Source: Variovorax flavidus (lineage in GTDB: Bacteria > Pseudomonadota > Gammaproteobacteria > Burkholderiales > Burkholderiaceae_C). Taken from it: a stretch of 64,000 nucleotides of DNA. A model generated the notes under the pieces. That model worked only from the letters and a program-made list of their open reading frames with translations. It was not told the origin of the DNA and made no database searches. How positions within the stretch are numbered: the stretch's first letter is position 1; each line of letters starts with the position of its first letter. The DNA lies in NCBI RefSeq assembly GCF_030317145.1, contig NZ_JASZYE010000003.1:248001-312000 (forward strand), given 5' to 3'. The position numbers and the translations under genes were made by a program. This document shows positions 50,942 through 59,164 of the stretch, one piece after another.

Positions 50942-52963
50942 ATGCAGTTCGCAAGCATTTTGGCATCCGCGCGCCACCGCCCCCGCGCCTCTTTTTCCAC
51001 GCTGGTTCTTTCGCTCTTTCTGGTGGGCGCAGCCGTGCTGCAGCCGGCCCGCGCGCAGAACGGCAACGACGATGTCCTGCTGCAGATGAAACAGGCCGCC
51101 CAGCGCGGCGACAAGGCACGCCTCGCGGCCCTGCTGCCGCAGGCGCGCGGCCACACGCTCGAACCCTGGGCCGCGTACTGGGAACTGAAGGCCCGGCTGC
51201 AGGAGGCGAGCCCGCAGGAGGTGCAGGACTTCCTCGCGCGCTACCCCGGCACATACCAGGAAGACCGCCTGCGCAACGACTGGCTGCTGCTCGCGGGCCA
51301 ACGCCGCGACTGGGACAGCTTCATGGCGCTGCATCCGGCCTATCGCATGAACGACGATGCGCAGGTCCGCTGCTACGCGATCCTGATCGACACGCTGCGC
51401 AACGGCAGCGCCACCCAGGCGCAGGCCGACGAGGTGCGCCGCACCTGGCTCGGCCAGCGCGAACTGGACGACGGCTGCCTCACCGCCGCCGACCGCATGA
51501 TCGGCGCGCGCCTGATGTCGCCCAACGACGCCTGGAAGAAGGCACGCCTGTCCATCGAGGCCAACCGCCCGCAGGCCGCCCGCGCGGCGGTGATGCTCGT
51601 CGCGCCCGACGCCATCGCGCTGTTCGACGAAATGAACGCCAACGTCGCCAAGTTCCTGACCGGCCGCGGCTTCGCCGTCGCCAAGTCGCGCCGGGAACTG
51701 GTGGTGCTCGCGCTCATCAAGATGACCGTCGCCGACCCGGAGATGGCCGCCTTCCAGCTCGACAGCAAATGGGGGACGATGCTCTCCGCCGAGGAGCGCA
51801 ACTGGCTCTGGGGTGCGATCGGCCGGCAGTTCGCCACCAAGCTCTCGCCGATGGCCAACACCTACTTCGCGAACGTCACGAAGATCGGCGACCTGTCCGA
51901 CGACATGCTGTCGTGGAAGGCGCGTGCCGCCCTGCGCTCCGGGGAATGGAAGCAGGTGCTGGCGTCCATCGGCGCGATGAGCGAGGTGCAGCAGCTCGAT
52001 CCGACCTGGGTCTACTGGAAAGGCCGCGCACTGAATGCCGTCGGCGGCGACGACCGTCGCGCCGAAGCCCGCACGCTCTTCGAGAGCATTGCAGGCACAC
52101 GCGGCTTCTATGAATTGCTCGCACTCGAAGAACTGGGCCAGCGCGCCGCCGTGCCCACCCGCCCCGACCCGCTCACGCCCGAGGAAAAGGCCGCGGCACG
52201 CAACAACCCGGCGCTCCAGCGTGCGCTCTACGCCATCTCCATCGGCCTGCGGCCCGAAGGCACGCGCGAGTGGAACTACGCGACCAACCTGCACGACAAG
52301 GGCGGCATGGGCGACCGCGAACTGCTCGCCGCCGCCGACCTCGCCTGCCAGCGCGAGGTGTGGGACCGCTGCATCAACACCAGCGAACGCACCAAGGGCG
52401 TGATCGACATCGACCAGCGTTTCCCGATGCCCTTCCGCGACACCGTGGTGCGCAAGAGCCAGGAAATCGGCCTCGACCCCGCCTACGTCTACGGCCTGAT
52501 CCGCCAGGAAAGCCGCTTCATCATGGACGCGCGCTCGGGCGTCGGCGCCTCCGGCCTGATGCAGGTGATGCCCGCGACCGCGCGCTGGACCGCCAAGAAG
52601 ATCGGCATGGCCGACTTCACGCCGGGCCAGATCAACGACCGCGACACCAACATCACGATCGGCACCAATTACCTGAAGCTCGCGCTCGACGACTTCGACG
52701 GCTCGATGGCGCTCGCCGCCGCGGCCTACAACGCGGGCCCGGGCCGGCCGCGCAACTGGCGCAACGGGCCGGTGATGGACGCGGCGATCTGGGCCGAGAA
52801 CGTGCCCTTCACCGAGACGCGCGACTACGTCAAGAAGGTGCTCGCGAACACGACCAACTACGCAGCGCTGATCTCCGGCCGGCCGCAGTCACTCAAGGAC
52901 CGTCTCGGTCGGGTCGGGCCGCGTGATGCCGCGCTGCCGGAACCCAACAAGGACCTGCCCTGA
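50942..52963 (+). CDS. slt: Soluble lytic murein transglycosylase
   Basis: This periplasmic enzyme cleaves peptidoglycan glycan strands with formation of 1,6-anhydroMurNAc. The 673-residue protein has a signal peptide (TLVLSLFLVGAAVLQPARA-QN) and a long helical superhelix (about 40-480). The C-terminal lysozyme-like domain carries the catalytic glutamate in YGLIRQESRFIMDARSG (Glu523), GASGLMQVMPATA and ALAAAAYNAGPGRPRNWR. Its length is close to E. coli Slt70 (645). Its TGA overlaps the CTG start proposed for the mscS-like gene, so the two are probably translated together. Confidence 0.95.
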   Translation: MQFASILASARHRPRASFSTLVLSLFLVGAAVLQPARAQNGNDDVLLQMKQAAQRGDKARLAALLPQARGHTLEPWAAYWELKARLQEASPQEVQDFLARYPGTYQEDRLRNDWLLLAGQRRDWDSFMALHPAYRMNDDAQVRCYAILIDTLRNGSATQAQADEVRRTWLGQRELDDGCLTAADRMIGARLMSPNDAWKKARLSIEANRPQAARAAVMLVAPDAIALFDEMNANVAKFLTGRGFAVAKSRRELVVLALIKMTVADPEMAAFQLDSKWGTMLSAEERNWLWGAIGRQFATKLSPMANTYFANVTKIGDLSDDMLSWKARAALRSGEWKQVLASIGAMSEVQQLDPTWVYWKGRALNAVGGDDRRAEARTLFESIAGTRGFYELLALEELGQRAAVPTRPDPLTPEEKAAARNNPALQRALYAISIGLRPEGTREWNYATNLHDKGGMGDRELLAAADLACQREVWDRCINTSERTKGVIDIDQRFPMPFRDTVVRKSQEIGLDPAYVYGLIRQESRFIMDARSGVGASGLMQVMPATARWTAKKIGMADFTPGQINDRDTNITIGTNYLKLALDDFDGSMALAAAAYNAGPGRPRNWRNGPVMDAAIWAENVPFTETRDYVKKVLANTTNYAALISGRPQSLKDRLGRVGPRDAALPEPNKDLP

Positions 52964-53619
52964 TCCGCATCCTGCAGAACCTGCGCGCCCGGCTGCCCGA
53001 CTGGGCCAACGAAACGCTGGACATCGCCATCCCCCTGGCGCAGGTGGCGCTGATCCTGCTGGCCGCCTGGCTGGCGTACCGCTTCGTGCGCCGGCTGATC
53101 CTGCGCGTGACCGCGGGCTACCACATGCCCGGCAACGTGGCGCAGATCACGCGCCGCACGGCCGCCTTCCTGATCTATGGCGGTGCCGTGCTGTGGGGCC
53201 TGGAACGGCTCGGCGTCTCGGGCGGCGTGCTGTGGACCGCCTTCACGAGCTTCGCCGCTGTCGGCGCAGTGGCCTTCTTCGCCGCCTGGAGCGTGCTGTC
53301 GAACATCTTCTGCGCCATGCTGATCTACACCACGCGAATGTTCTGGCCCGGCGACACGGTCGAAGTGCTGGAAAACGGCGAGAAGCCGGGCCTCAAGGGC
53401 CGCGTGCTGGACATCAACCTCGTCTACACCACGCTGGAGGAAAGCGGCAGCGCCGAGGAAGGCACGACGCTGAAGATCCCCAACAGCATGTTCTTCCAGC
53501 GCGCCGTGCGGCGCTGGCACGGCAGCTGTCCCGCGCTGCCGCGAACGCTGGACCTTGCTCACCCGTCCCACCCCGCGGAGCCGCCCCCGCAGACCAGGGA
53601 TAGCGCGGAACCCGCTTAG
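52960..53619 (+). CDS. Small mechanosensitive channel (MscS family), probable CTG start
   Basis: This 219-residue membrane protein of the MscS family has helices LAQVALILLAAWLAYRFV, RRTAAFLIYGGAVLWGL and the pore-lining helix region (FAAVGAVAFFAAWSVLSNIF). These are followed by the beta domain (MFWPGDTVEVLENGEKPG...TLKIPNSMFFQRAV). No ATG, GTG or TTG fits the N-terminus: the first GTG (53044) falls within the first helix. A CTG at 52960, with AAGGA 6 bases upstream and overlapping the slt stop as CTGA, starts a sensible helix (RILQNLRARLPDWANETLDI). The last dozen codons and the stop lie inside the fourth dispersed repeat. Confidence 0.78.
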   Translation: MIRILQNLRARLPDWANETLDIAIPLAQVALILLAAWLAYRFVRRLILRVTAGYHMPGNVAQITRRTAAFLIYGGAVLWGLERLGVSGGVLWTAFTSFAAVGAVAFFAAWSVLSNIFCAMLIYTTRMFWPGDTVEVLENGEKPGLKGRVLDINLVYTTLEESGSAEEGTTLKIPNSMFFQRAVRRWHGSCPALPRTLDLAHPSHPAEPPPQTRDSAEPA

Positions 53620-53692
53620 CCGGGCCGCCGGTTTCGCCCCGACAAGGGGCAGGCCGCCACACGAAGGGGGCAAGCCTGGGGGCGAGCCAGAG
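53600..53692 (-). repeat. Dispersed 3'-end repeat, copy 4
   Basis: This copy contains GGAACCCGCTTAGCCGGGCC (hairpin half, with one stem mismatch relative to copies 2 and 3) and the block ggccgccacacgaaggg...ggcaagcctgggggcgagcc. It overlaps the 3' end of the mscS-like gene: the TAG stop (53617-53619) lies in the hairpin loop. Confidence 0.75.
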
Positions 53693-53760
53693 CCCTTGTC
53701 CTACAGTCGCCCGCGCGGTGCACGGGCCACACTGCGGCCCTCGTCACTTCCCGCCGCAGC

Positions 53761-54321
53761 ATGGCCGCATCAGTCTGGGCCGCGACCACCGAGGTGCTCG
53801 CCGCTGAGTTCTCCGACGTCCCCGACCTCGCGCAGGTGCTGCGCATCCTCGTGCGCCTGCTGCTGGCCGCGATCCTGGGCTTCATGCTCGGCTTCGAGCG
53901 CGAGCAGCACGGCAAGGCGGCGGGCGTGCGGACCCACATGCTGGTGGCGATCGGCTCCGCCCTGTTCGTGCTCGTGCCGCAGCAGGCCGGAATCCAGCCG
54001 GCCGACATGAGCCGGGTGATCCAGGGCCTGGTGGCGGGCGTGGGCTTCCTGTGCGCCGGCACCATCCTCAAGCAGGGCAAGGACGAGCAGAACGTGCAGG
54101 GCCTGACCACCGCGGCCGGCCTCTGGATGACCGCCGCGATCGGCATGGCCTGCGGGCTCGGACGCGAAGTGACGGCGGTGCTCAGCGCCCTGCTGGCGCT
54201 GGCGGTGCTGGCCCTCGTGCCGCGGCTGGTGGCGCTGATCGAGCGGCTGGTCGGCCCGCCCACGCCGGAAGGTTCGTCGCAGCGGGTGATCACCCGGCCG
54301 GACGACGCTCCACCGCGCTGA
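53761..54321 (+). CDS. MgtC/SapB-family membrane protein
   Basis: This 186-residue inner-membrane protein has the MgtC N-terminal pattern ILVRLLLAAILGFMLGFERE followed by QHGKAAGVRTHMLVAIGSAL. GLVAGVGFLCAGTILKQGKD and VQGLTTAAGLWMTAAIGMAC are the next conserved stretches. It has about 5 membrane helices. It lacks the soluble C-terminal ACT-like domain of Salmonella MgtC, and so is the short SapB/YhiD type. Its role is probably in acid or magnesium stress; the substrate is unknown. Confidence 0.9.
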   Translation: MAASVWAATTEVLAAEFSDVPDLAQVLRILVRLLLAAILGFMLGFEREQHGKAAGVRTHMLVAIGSALFVLVPQQAGIQPADMSRVIQGLVAGVGFLCAGTILKQGKDEQNVQGLTTAAGLWMTAAIGMACGLGREVTAVLSALLALAVLALVPRLVALIERLVGPPTPEGSSQRVITRPDDAPPR

Positions 54322-54407
54322 GCATCAATTTCGGGCCGCGATGGCATCAATCGCCCGGGCCGCCGCCGCTACGATCGAAGGCTTTGCATCACCTCCGAGA
54401 GGCCCGC

Positions 54408-55091
54408 ATGATCAAGCTCTACATCGGCAACAAGAACTACTCGTCCTGGTCGATGCGACCCTGGGTGCTCATGAAGCAGGCCGGCATCGCGTTCGAGGAA
54501 GTGATGGTGCGCTTCGACTCCTTCGACGAGCATTCGAAGTTCAAGCACACCATCCTGGCGCTCAACCCGACGGGCACGGTGCCGGTGCTGCAGGACGGCG
54601 ACATCGTCGTCTACGACACGCTCGCCATCTGCGAATACCTTGCCGAGACGCATCCCGACAAGAAGCTCTGGCCTGCCGACAAGGCCCGGCGCGCGCGGGC
54701 GCGCAGCGTCTGCGCCGAGATGCACGCGGGCTTCCGCGCGCTGCGCAGCCACTGCGGCATGAACATCGAGGCCGATCTGAGCCAGCAGGGCCGGCTGATC
54801 CTGCGCGACCAGCCCGACGTGCGCGCCGACCTCGACCGCATCGTGCAGTTGTGGGGCGGTCTGCTCGATGCCCATGGCGGGCCGATGCTCTTCGGCGAGT
54901 TCAGCACCGCCGACGCCTATTTCGCGCCCGTCTGCACGCGCATCAAGACCTTCGCGCTGCCGGTGCCCGCCGCCATCTCGGGCTACATCGAGCGCGTGCT
55001 GGCCCTGCCCGGCGTCAAGGCCTGGATCGCCGACGCACTCGTCGAGAAGGACTTCGTCCTCATGGACGAACCGTACCGGCTGGAGCACTGA
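54408..55091 (+). CDS. Glutathione S-transferase family protein
   Basis: This 227-residue protein has an N-terminal thioredoxin-like domain (MIKLYIGNKNYSSWSMRPWV) with the S-x-x-S-W-S-M-R active-site segment seen in a bacterial GST subgroup. NPTGTVPVLQDGDIVVYDTLA contacts glutathione in the family. A helical C-terminal domain follows (EFSTADAYFAPVCTRIKTFA). It is probably a cytoplasmic detoxification or isomerase enzyme. It is transcribed with or just before cca. Confidence 0.92.
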   Translation: MIKLYIGNKNYSSWSMRPWVLMKQAGIAFEEVMVRFDSFDEHSKFKHTILALNPTGTVPVLQDGDIVVYDTLAICEYLAETHPDKKLWPADKARRARARSVCAEMHAGFRALRSHCGMNIEADLSQQGRLILRDQPDVRADLDRIVQLWGGLLDAHGGPMLFGEFSTADAYFAPVCTRIKTFALPVPAAISGYIERVLALPGVKAWIADALVEKDFVLMDEPYRLEH

Positions 55092-55146
55092 GTCGGCCCC
55101 GGGCGCAGATGCTGCAGCGGCGCCACGTCGCCCTACACTGCGCCCC

Positions 55147-56415
55147 ATGCAAACCTATCTCGTCGGCGGCGCGATCCGCGATGCGTTGCTGGGCCGGCCC
55201 GGCAGCGACCACGACTGGGTCGTGGTCGGCGCCACCCCCGAACAGATGGTCGCGCGCGGCTTCCTGCCCGTCGGGCGCGACTTCCCTGTGTTCCTGCACC
55301 CCGAGACGCGCGAGGAATACGCGCTGGCGCGAACCGAGCGCAAGAGCGCGCCGGGCTATCGCGGCTTCGTCGTCCATGCCGCGCCGGACGTCACGCTCGA
55401 ACAGGACCTCGCGCGGCGCGACCTGACCATCAACGCCATCGCATTGCCCGAAGCACGGATCAACGCCTCCGACCGCCTCGACCTGGACCCGGCCGATCTG
55501 GTCGACCCCTTCCACGGCCAGCGCGACCTGCAGCAGAAGCAGCTTCGCCATGTGACCGACGCTTTCCGCGAAGACCCAGTGCGCATTCTTCGCGTCGCGC
55601 GCTTCTCCGCGCGGTTTGCCGACTTCCACGTCGCCCCCGAGACGATGGTGCTGATGCGCGGGATGGTCGAAGCCGGCGAAGTCGATGCCCTGGTGCCCGA
55701 ACGCGTCTGGCAGGAACTCTCGCGCGGCCTGATGGAAGACAAGCCCTCGCGCATGTTCGAGCTGCTGCGCGAATGCGGCGCCCTCCCCGTGCTGCTGCCC
55801 GAGGTCGACCGCCTCTGGGGCGTGCCCCAGCCGGAAGCCCATCACCCCGAAGTTGACACCGGCGTGCACCTGATGATGGTGCTCGACATGGCGGCGCACC
55901 TGCATGCGCCGCTGGCTGTGCGCTTCGCCTGCCTGGTGCATGACCTCGGCAAGGGCACGACGCCGGCCGAGGTGCTGCCGCGCCACATCGGCCACGAGCA
56001 GCGCAGCGCGAAGCTGCTGCGCGCGGTGTGCGAGCGCTGGCGCGTGCCCGTCGATGTGCGCGAACTGGCCGATGTGGTGGCGCGCGAGCACGGCAACATC
56101 CACCGCAGCGGCGATCTCAATGCCACCGCGGTCATCCGCCTGCTGGAGCGCTGCGATGCCTTCCGCAAGCCGGAGCGCTTCGACGAGGCGTTGCTGGCCT
56201 GCGAATGCGATGCACGCGGACGCCTCGGCCTCGAAGACGCGCCCTATCCGCAGCGCACGCGCCTGCTGGCCGCATTGGCCGCGGCGCAGTCCGTCGCCAC
56301 GGAACCCATCGCACGGGAGGCGCAACAGGCCGGCGCGACCGGCCCGAAGATCGGCGAGGCGATCGCCCGCGCGCGCACGGCCGCAGTGGACGCAGCCTTG
56401 CAACCCTCCTCCTGA
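55147..56415 (+). CDS. cca: CCA-adding tRNA nucleotidyltransferase with HD domain
   Basis: This enzyme adds or repairs the 3' CCA of tRNAs. The 422-residue protein has the polymerase-beta motif VGGAIRDALLG followed by the catalytic D-x-D in GSDHDWVVVG. Next come RRDLTINAIA, the neck region (DAFREDPVRILRVARFSARF) and the C-terminal HD phosphohydrolase domain (FACLVHDLGKGTTPAEVLPR). The length matches the multifunctional class found in beta- and gammaproteobacteria (412 in E. coli). Confidence 0.96.
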   Translation: MQTYLVGGAIRDALLGRPGSDHDWVVVGATPEQMVARGFLPVGRDFPVFLHPETREEYALARTERKSAPGYRGFVVHAAPDVTLEQDLARRDLTINAIALPEARINASDRLDLDPADLVDPFHGQRDLQQKQLRHVTDAFREDPVRILRVARFSARFADFHVAPETMVLMRGMVEAGEVDALVPERVWQELSRGLMEDKPSRMFELLRECGALPVLLPEVDRLWGVPQPEAHHPEVDTGVHLMMVLDMAAHLHAPLAVRFACLVHDLGKGTTPAEVLPRHIGHEQRSAKLLRAVCERWRVPVDVRELADVVAREHGNIHRSGDLNATAVIRLLERCDAFRKPERFDEALLACECDARGRLGLEDAPYPQRTRLLAALAAAQSVATEPIAREAQQAGATGPKIGEAIARARTAAVDAALQPSS

Positions 56416-56477
56416 AGGTGGATTGACGGCTTTGGCCGACGCGCCGCGCGGCGTGAGTCTGCTATGGTTTTCCCTCC

Positions 56478-57242
56478 ATGCTGCAGACGCCCCCCCGACT
56501 CACGCCCGACGCGGCCCTGTTCCTCGACTTCGACGGCACGCTGGTGGCCATCGCCGAGACGCCGGAGGCCGTCCACGTCCCTGCCGCCATGGTCCCGCTG
56601 CTCAGCGACCTGCATGACCTGCTGGGCGGCGCGCTGGCGGTCGTCTCCGGCCGGCAGATCGACGTGCTCGACCGATTCCTCGCACCGCTGCGCCTGCCTG
56701 CTGCCGGCGAACACGGCGTGCAGCGCCGCGACGCCGAAGGCCAGATGCAGGAGCAGCGCGCACTCGACCTGACAGCCGTGCTCGCGGCAGCCAACGAACT
56801 CGCCCGTGTGTACGAAGGGCTGCTGGTGGAGCGCAAGCACGCCGCCATTGCCCTGCACTACCGGCTGGCGCCGCAACTCGAGGCCGTGTGCCGCGATGCC
56901 ATGTCGCGCGCCATCGACGGCCAGCCGCAGTTCGAACTGCTGCACGGCAAGTTCGTGTTCGAGGTCAAGCCGGCAGGCATCAACAAGGGCGTCGCCATCG
57001 ACGCCTTCCTGCGCGAAGCGCCGTTCGCGGGCCGCGTTCCCGTGTTTGCCGGCGACGACACCACCGATGAAAGCGGCTTCGCCATCGTGCAACCGCGCGG
57101 CGGCGTGGCGATCAAGGTGGGTTCCGGGCCCAGCCTGGCGCTGCACCGGCTCGATTCACCGCGCGCGGTGTTCGAATGGCTGGTGGCAGCACGGGACCTG
57201 CTCGCCACCCCGCCGGCCGCAACCCCAAGGAAACCGGAATGA
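56478..57242 (+). CDS. otsB: Trehalose-6-phosphate phosphatase
   Basis: This HAD-superfamily phosphatase makes trehalose from trehalose-6-phosphate. The 254-residue protein has motif I ALFLDFDGTLVAIAETPEAV (D-x-D), motif II region LAVVSGRQIDVLDRFLA, GEHGVQRRD and the last acidic motif VFAGDDTTDESGFA. It is first in otsB-GH15-otsA; its stop overlaps the GH15 start (ATGA), so translation is coupled. Confidence 0.95.
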   Translation: MLQTPPRLTPDAALFLDFDGTLVAIAETPEAVHVPAAMVPLLSDLHDLLGGALAVVSGRQIDVLDRFLAPLRLPAAGEHGVQRRDAEGQMQEQRALDLTAVLAAANELARVYEGLLVERKHAAIALHYRLAPQLEAVCRDAMSRAIDGQPQFELLHGKFVFEVKPAGINKGVAIDAFLREAPFAGRVPVFAGDDTTDESGFAIVQPRGGVAIKVGSGPSLALHRLDSPRAVFEWLVAARDLLATPPAATPRKPE

Positions 57243-59164
57243 GCACTGTCCAGAAAGAGGTCGACGCGCCTGAAGACCGCGCCGGCCAGTCGATCGCGGG
57301 CGCCGCAAGCGCCAGCGACCAGGCGCCCACGCATCCCGAGGCGATCACCGAGCCGTCCGCGCGCACCGGCTTCGGTCCGCCGGCCAAGGCCTCGCTCAAC
57401 GTTGGCGTGATCGGCAATTGCGCCTACAGCGCGCTGGTCGACGAGCGCGGCCGCGTCGTGTGGAGCTGCCTGCCGCGCTTCGACGGCGACCCTGTCTTCA
57501 ACGCGCTGCTGCACACGGGCGAGGATGCGAGCGCCTGGGCGATCGAGATCGAGGACTTCGCATCGTCGAAGCAGTGGTACGAGCCGAACACGGCCGTGCT
57601 GCGCACCCAGCTCTTCGATTCGACCGGCCAGGGCATCGAGATCACCGACCTGGCACCACGCTTCCACAGCCGCTCGCGCTACTTCCGGCCGCTCACGATG
57701 GTGCGCCGCGTGAAACCGATCAAGGGCACGCCGCGCATCCGCGTCACGCTCACACCGCGCTTCCAGTGGGGCGCCATGGCGCCGACCATCACGCGCGGCA
57801 GCAACCACATCCGCTACGTGGGGCCCGAGTTCACCCTGCGGCTGAACACCGACGCATCGGTCTCGCACATCCTCTCGCACCAGCCCTTCGTCCTCTCGCG
57901 CGAATACAACTTCGTGCTGGGTGCGGACGAGACGCTGACCGACGGCATCGCCGACACGGCAAGGCATTTCGAGCAGGAGACCATCGCCTACTGGCGCACC
58001 TGGAGCAAGCGGCTCGCCATCCCCTTCGAGTACCAGGACGCGGTGATCCGCGCCGCGATCACGCTCAAGCTCTCGCTCTACGAGGACACCGGCGCGATCG
58101 TGGCCGCGATGACCACCAGCATCCCCGAGGCGCCGGGCAGCCAGCGCAACTGGGACTACCGCTACTGCTGGCTGCGGGACGCCTTCTTCGTCGTGCGCGC
58201 GCTCAACAGCCTCTCCGAAGTCGGCACGATGGAGGACTACCTGCGCTGGCTGTCCAACGTGGTGATCGGCTCGCGCGGCGAGCACATCCAGCCCCTCTAC
58301 GGCATCGGCCTGGAGGGCGACCTGCCCGAATCCTTCGTCGAAGGGCTCAGCGGCTACCGCGGGATGGGGCCGGTGCGCGTGGGCAACCAGGCGCAGGAGC
58401 ACTTCCAGCATGACGTCTACGGCAACATCGTGCTCGGCGCGGCGCAGGCCTTTCACGACCATCGCCTGCTGAGCCGGGCCGGCGTGGCGGAGTTTCCGTA
58501 CCTCGAAGCCGTCGGCGAGCAGGCCATCCGCGTCTATGGCACGCCGGACGCCGGCATGTGGGAGCTGCGCACGCGCGCCCGCGTGCACACCAGCTCGGCG
58601 CTGATGAGCTGGGCCGCCTGCGACCGCCTCGCGAAGATCGCCCGCGCGCTCGGCCTTGCGGAGCGTGCGGCCTACTGGCACGGGCACTCGTCGCGCATGC
58701 GGGAAGAGATCCTCGCCAAGTCCTGGTGCGAGGAGCGCCAGGCCTTCGCCGAGAGCTTCGGCGGCCACGAACTCGACGCGAGCATCCTGCTGATGGTCGA
58801 GGTCGGACTGATCGACGCACGCGACCCGCGCTTCGTCTCCACCGTCGAGGCCATGGAAAAGTCGCTCTGCGACGGCCCCTACATGCGGCGCTACGAAGCC
58901 GCCGACGACTTCGGCAAGCCCGAGACAGCCTTCAACATCTGCACCTTCTGGCGCATCGACGCGCTGGCCAAGATCGGCCGCAAGGCGGAAGCGCGGCAGA
59001 TCTTCGAGACCATGCTCGCGGCGCGCAATCCGCTCGGGCTGCTGTCCGAGGACACGCATCCCGTCACCGGCGAGATGTGGGGCAACTTTCCGCAGACCTA
59101 CTCGATGGTCGGGATCATCAATGCCGCGGTGAGGCTTTCGGCGCCCTGGGACTCTTGCATATGA
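57239..59164 (+). CDS. Glycoside hydrolase family 15 protein
   Basis: This 641-residue protein of the GH15 (glucoamylase/trehalase-like) family has an N-terminal beta domain opening NVGVIGNCAYSALVDERGRV and an alpha/alpha-barrel starting near residue 270. The barrel includes NWDYRYCWLRDAFFVVRALN, MWELRTRARVHTSSALMSWA and TAFNICTFWRIDALAKIGRK. Related proteins have trehalase or glucan hydrolase activity. It lies between otsB and otsA with ATGA overlaps at both ends, so its job is tied to trehalose turnover or to trimming alpha-glucans. No signal peptide is visible, so it acts in the cytoplasm. Confidence 0.92.
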   Translation: MSTVQKEVDAPEDRAGQSIAGAASASDQAPTHPEAITEPSARTGFGPPAKASLNVGVIGNCAYSALVDERGRVVWSCLPRFDGDPVFNALLHTGEDASAWAIEIEDFASSKQWYEPNTAVLRTQLFDSTGQGIEITDLAPRFHSRSRYFRPLTMVRRVKPIKGTPRIRVTLTPRFQWGAMAPTITRGSNHIRYVGPEFTLRLNTDASVSHILSHQPFVLSREYNFVLGADETLTDGIADTARHFEQETIAYWRTWSKRLAIPFEYQDAVIRAAITLKLSLYEDTGAIVAAMTTSIPEAPGSQRNWDYRYCWLRDAFFVVRALNSLSEVGTMEDYLRWLSNVVIGSRGEHIQPLYGIGLEGDLPESFVEGLSGYRGMGPVRVGNQAQEHFQHDVYGNIVLGAAQAFHDHRLLSRAGVAEFPYLEAVGEQAIRVYGTPDAGMWELRTRARVHTSSALMSWAACDRLAKIARALGLAERAAYWHGHSSRMREEILAKSWCEERQAFAESFGGHELDASILLMVEVGLIDARDPRFVSTVEAMEKSLCDGPYMRRYEAADDFGKPETAFNICTFWRIDALAKIGRKAEARQIFETMLAARNPLGLLSEDTHPVTGEMWGNFPQTYSMVGIINAAVRLSAPWDSCI

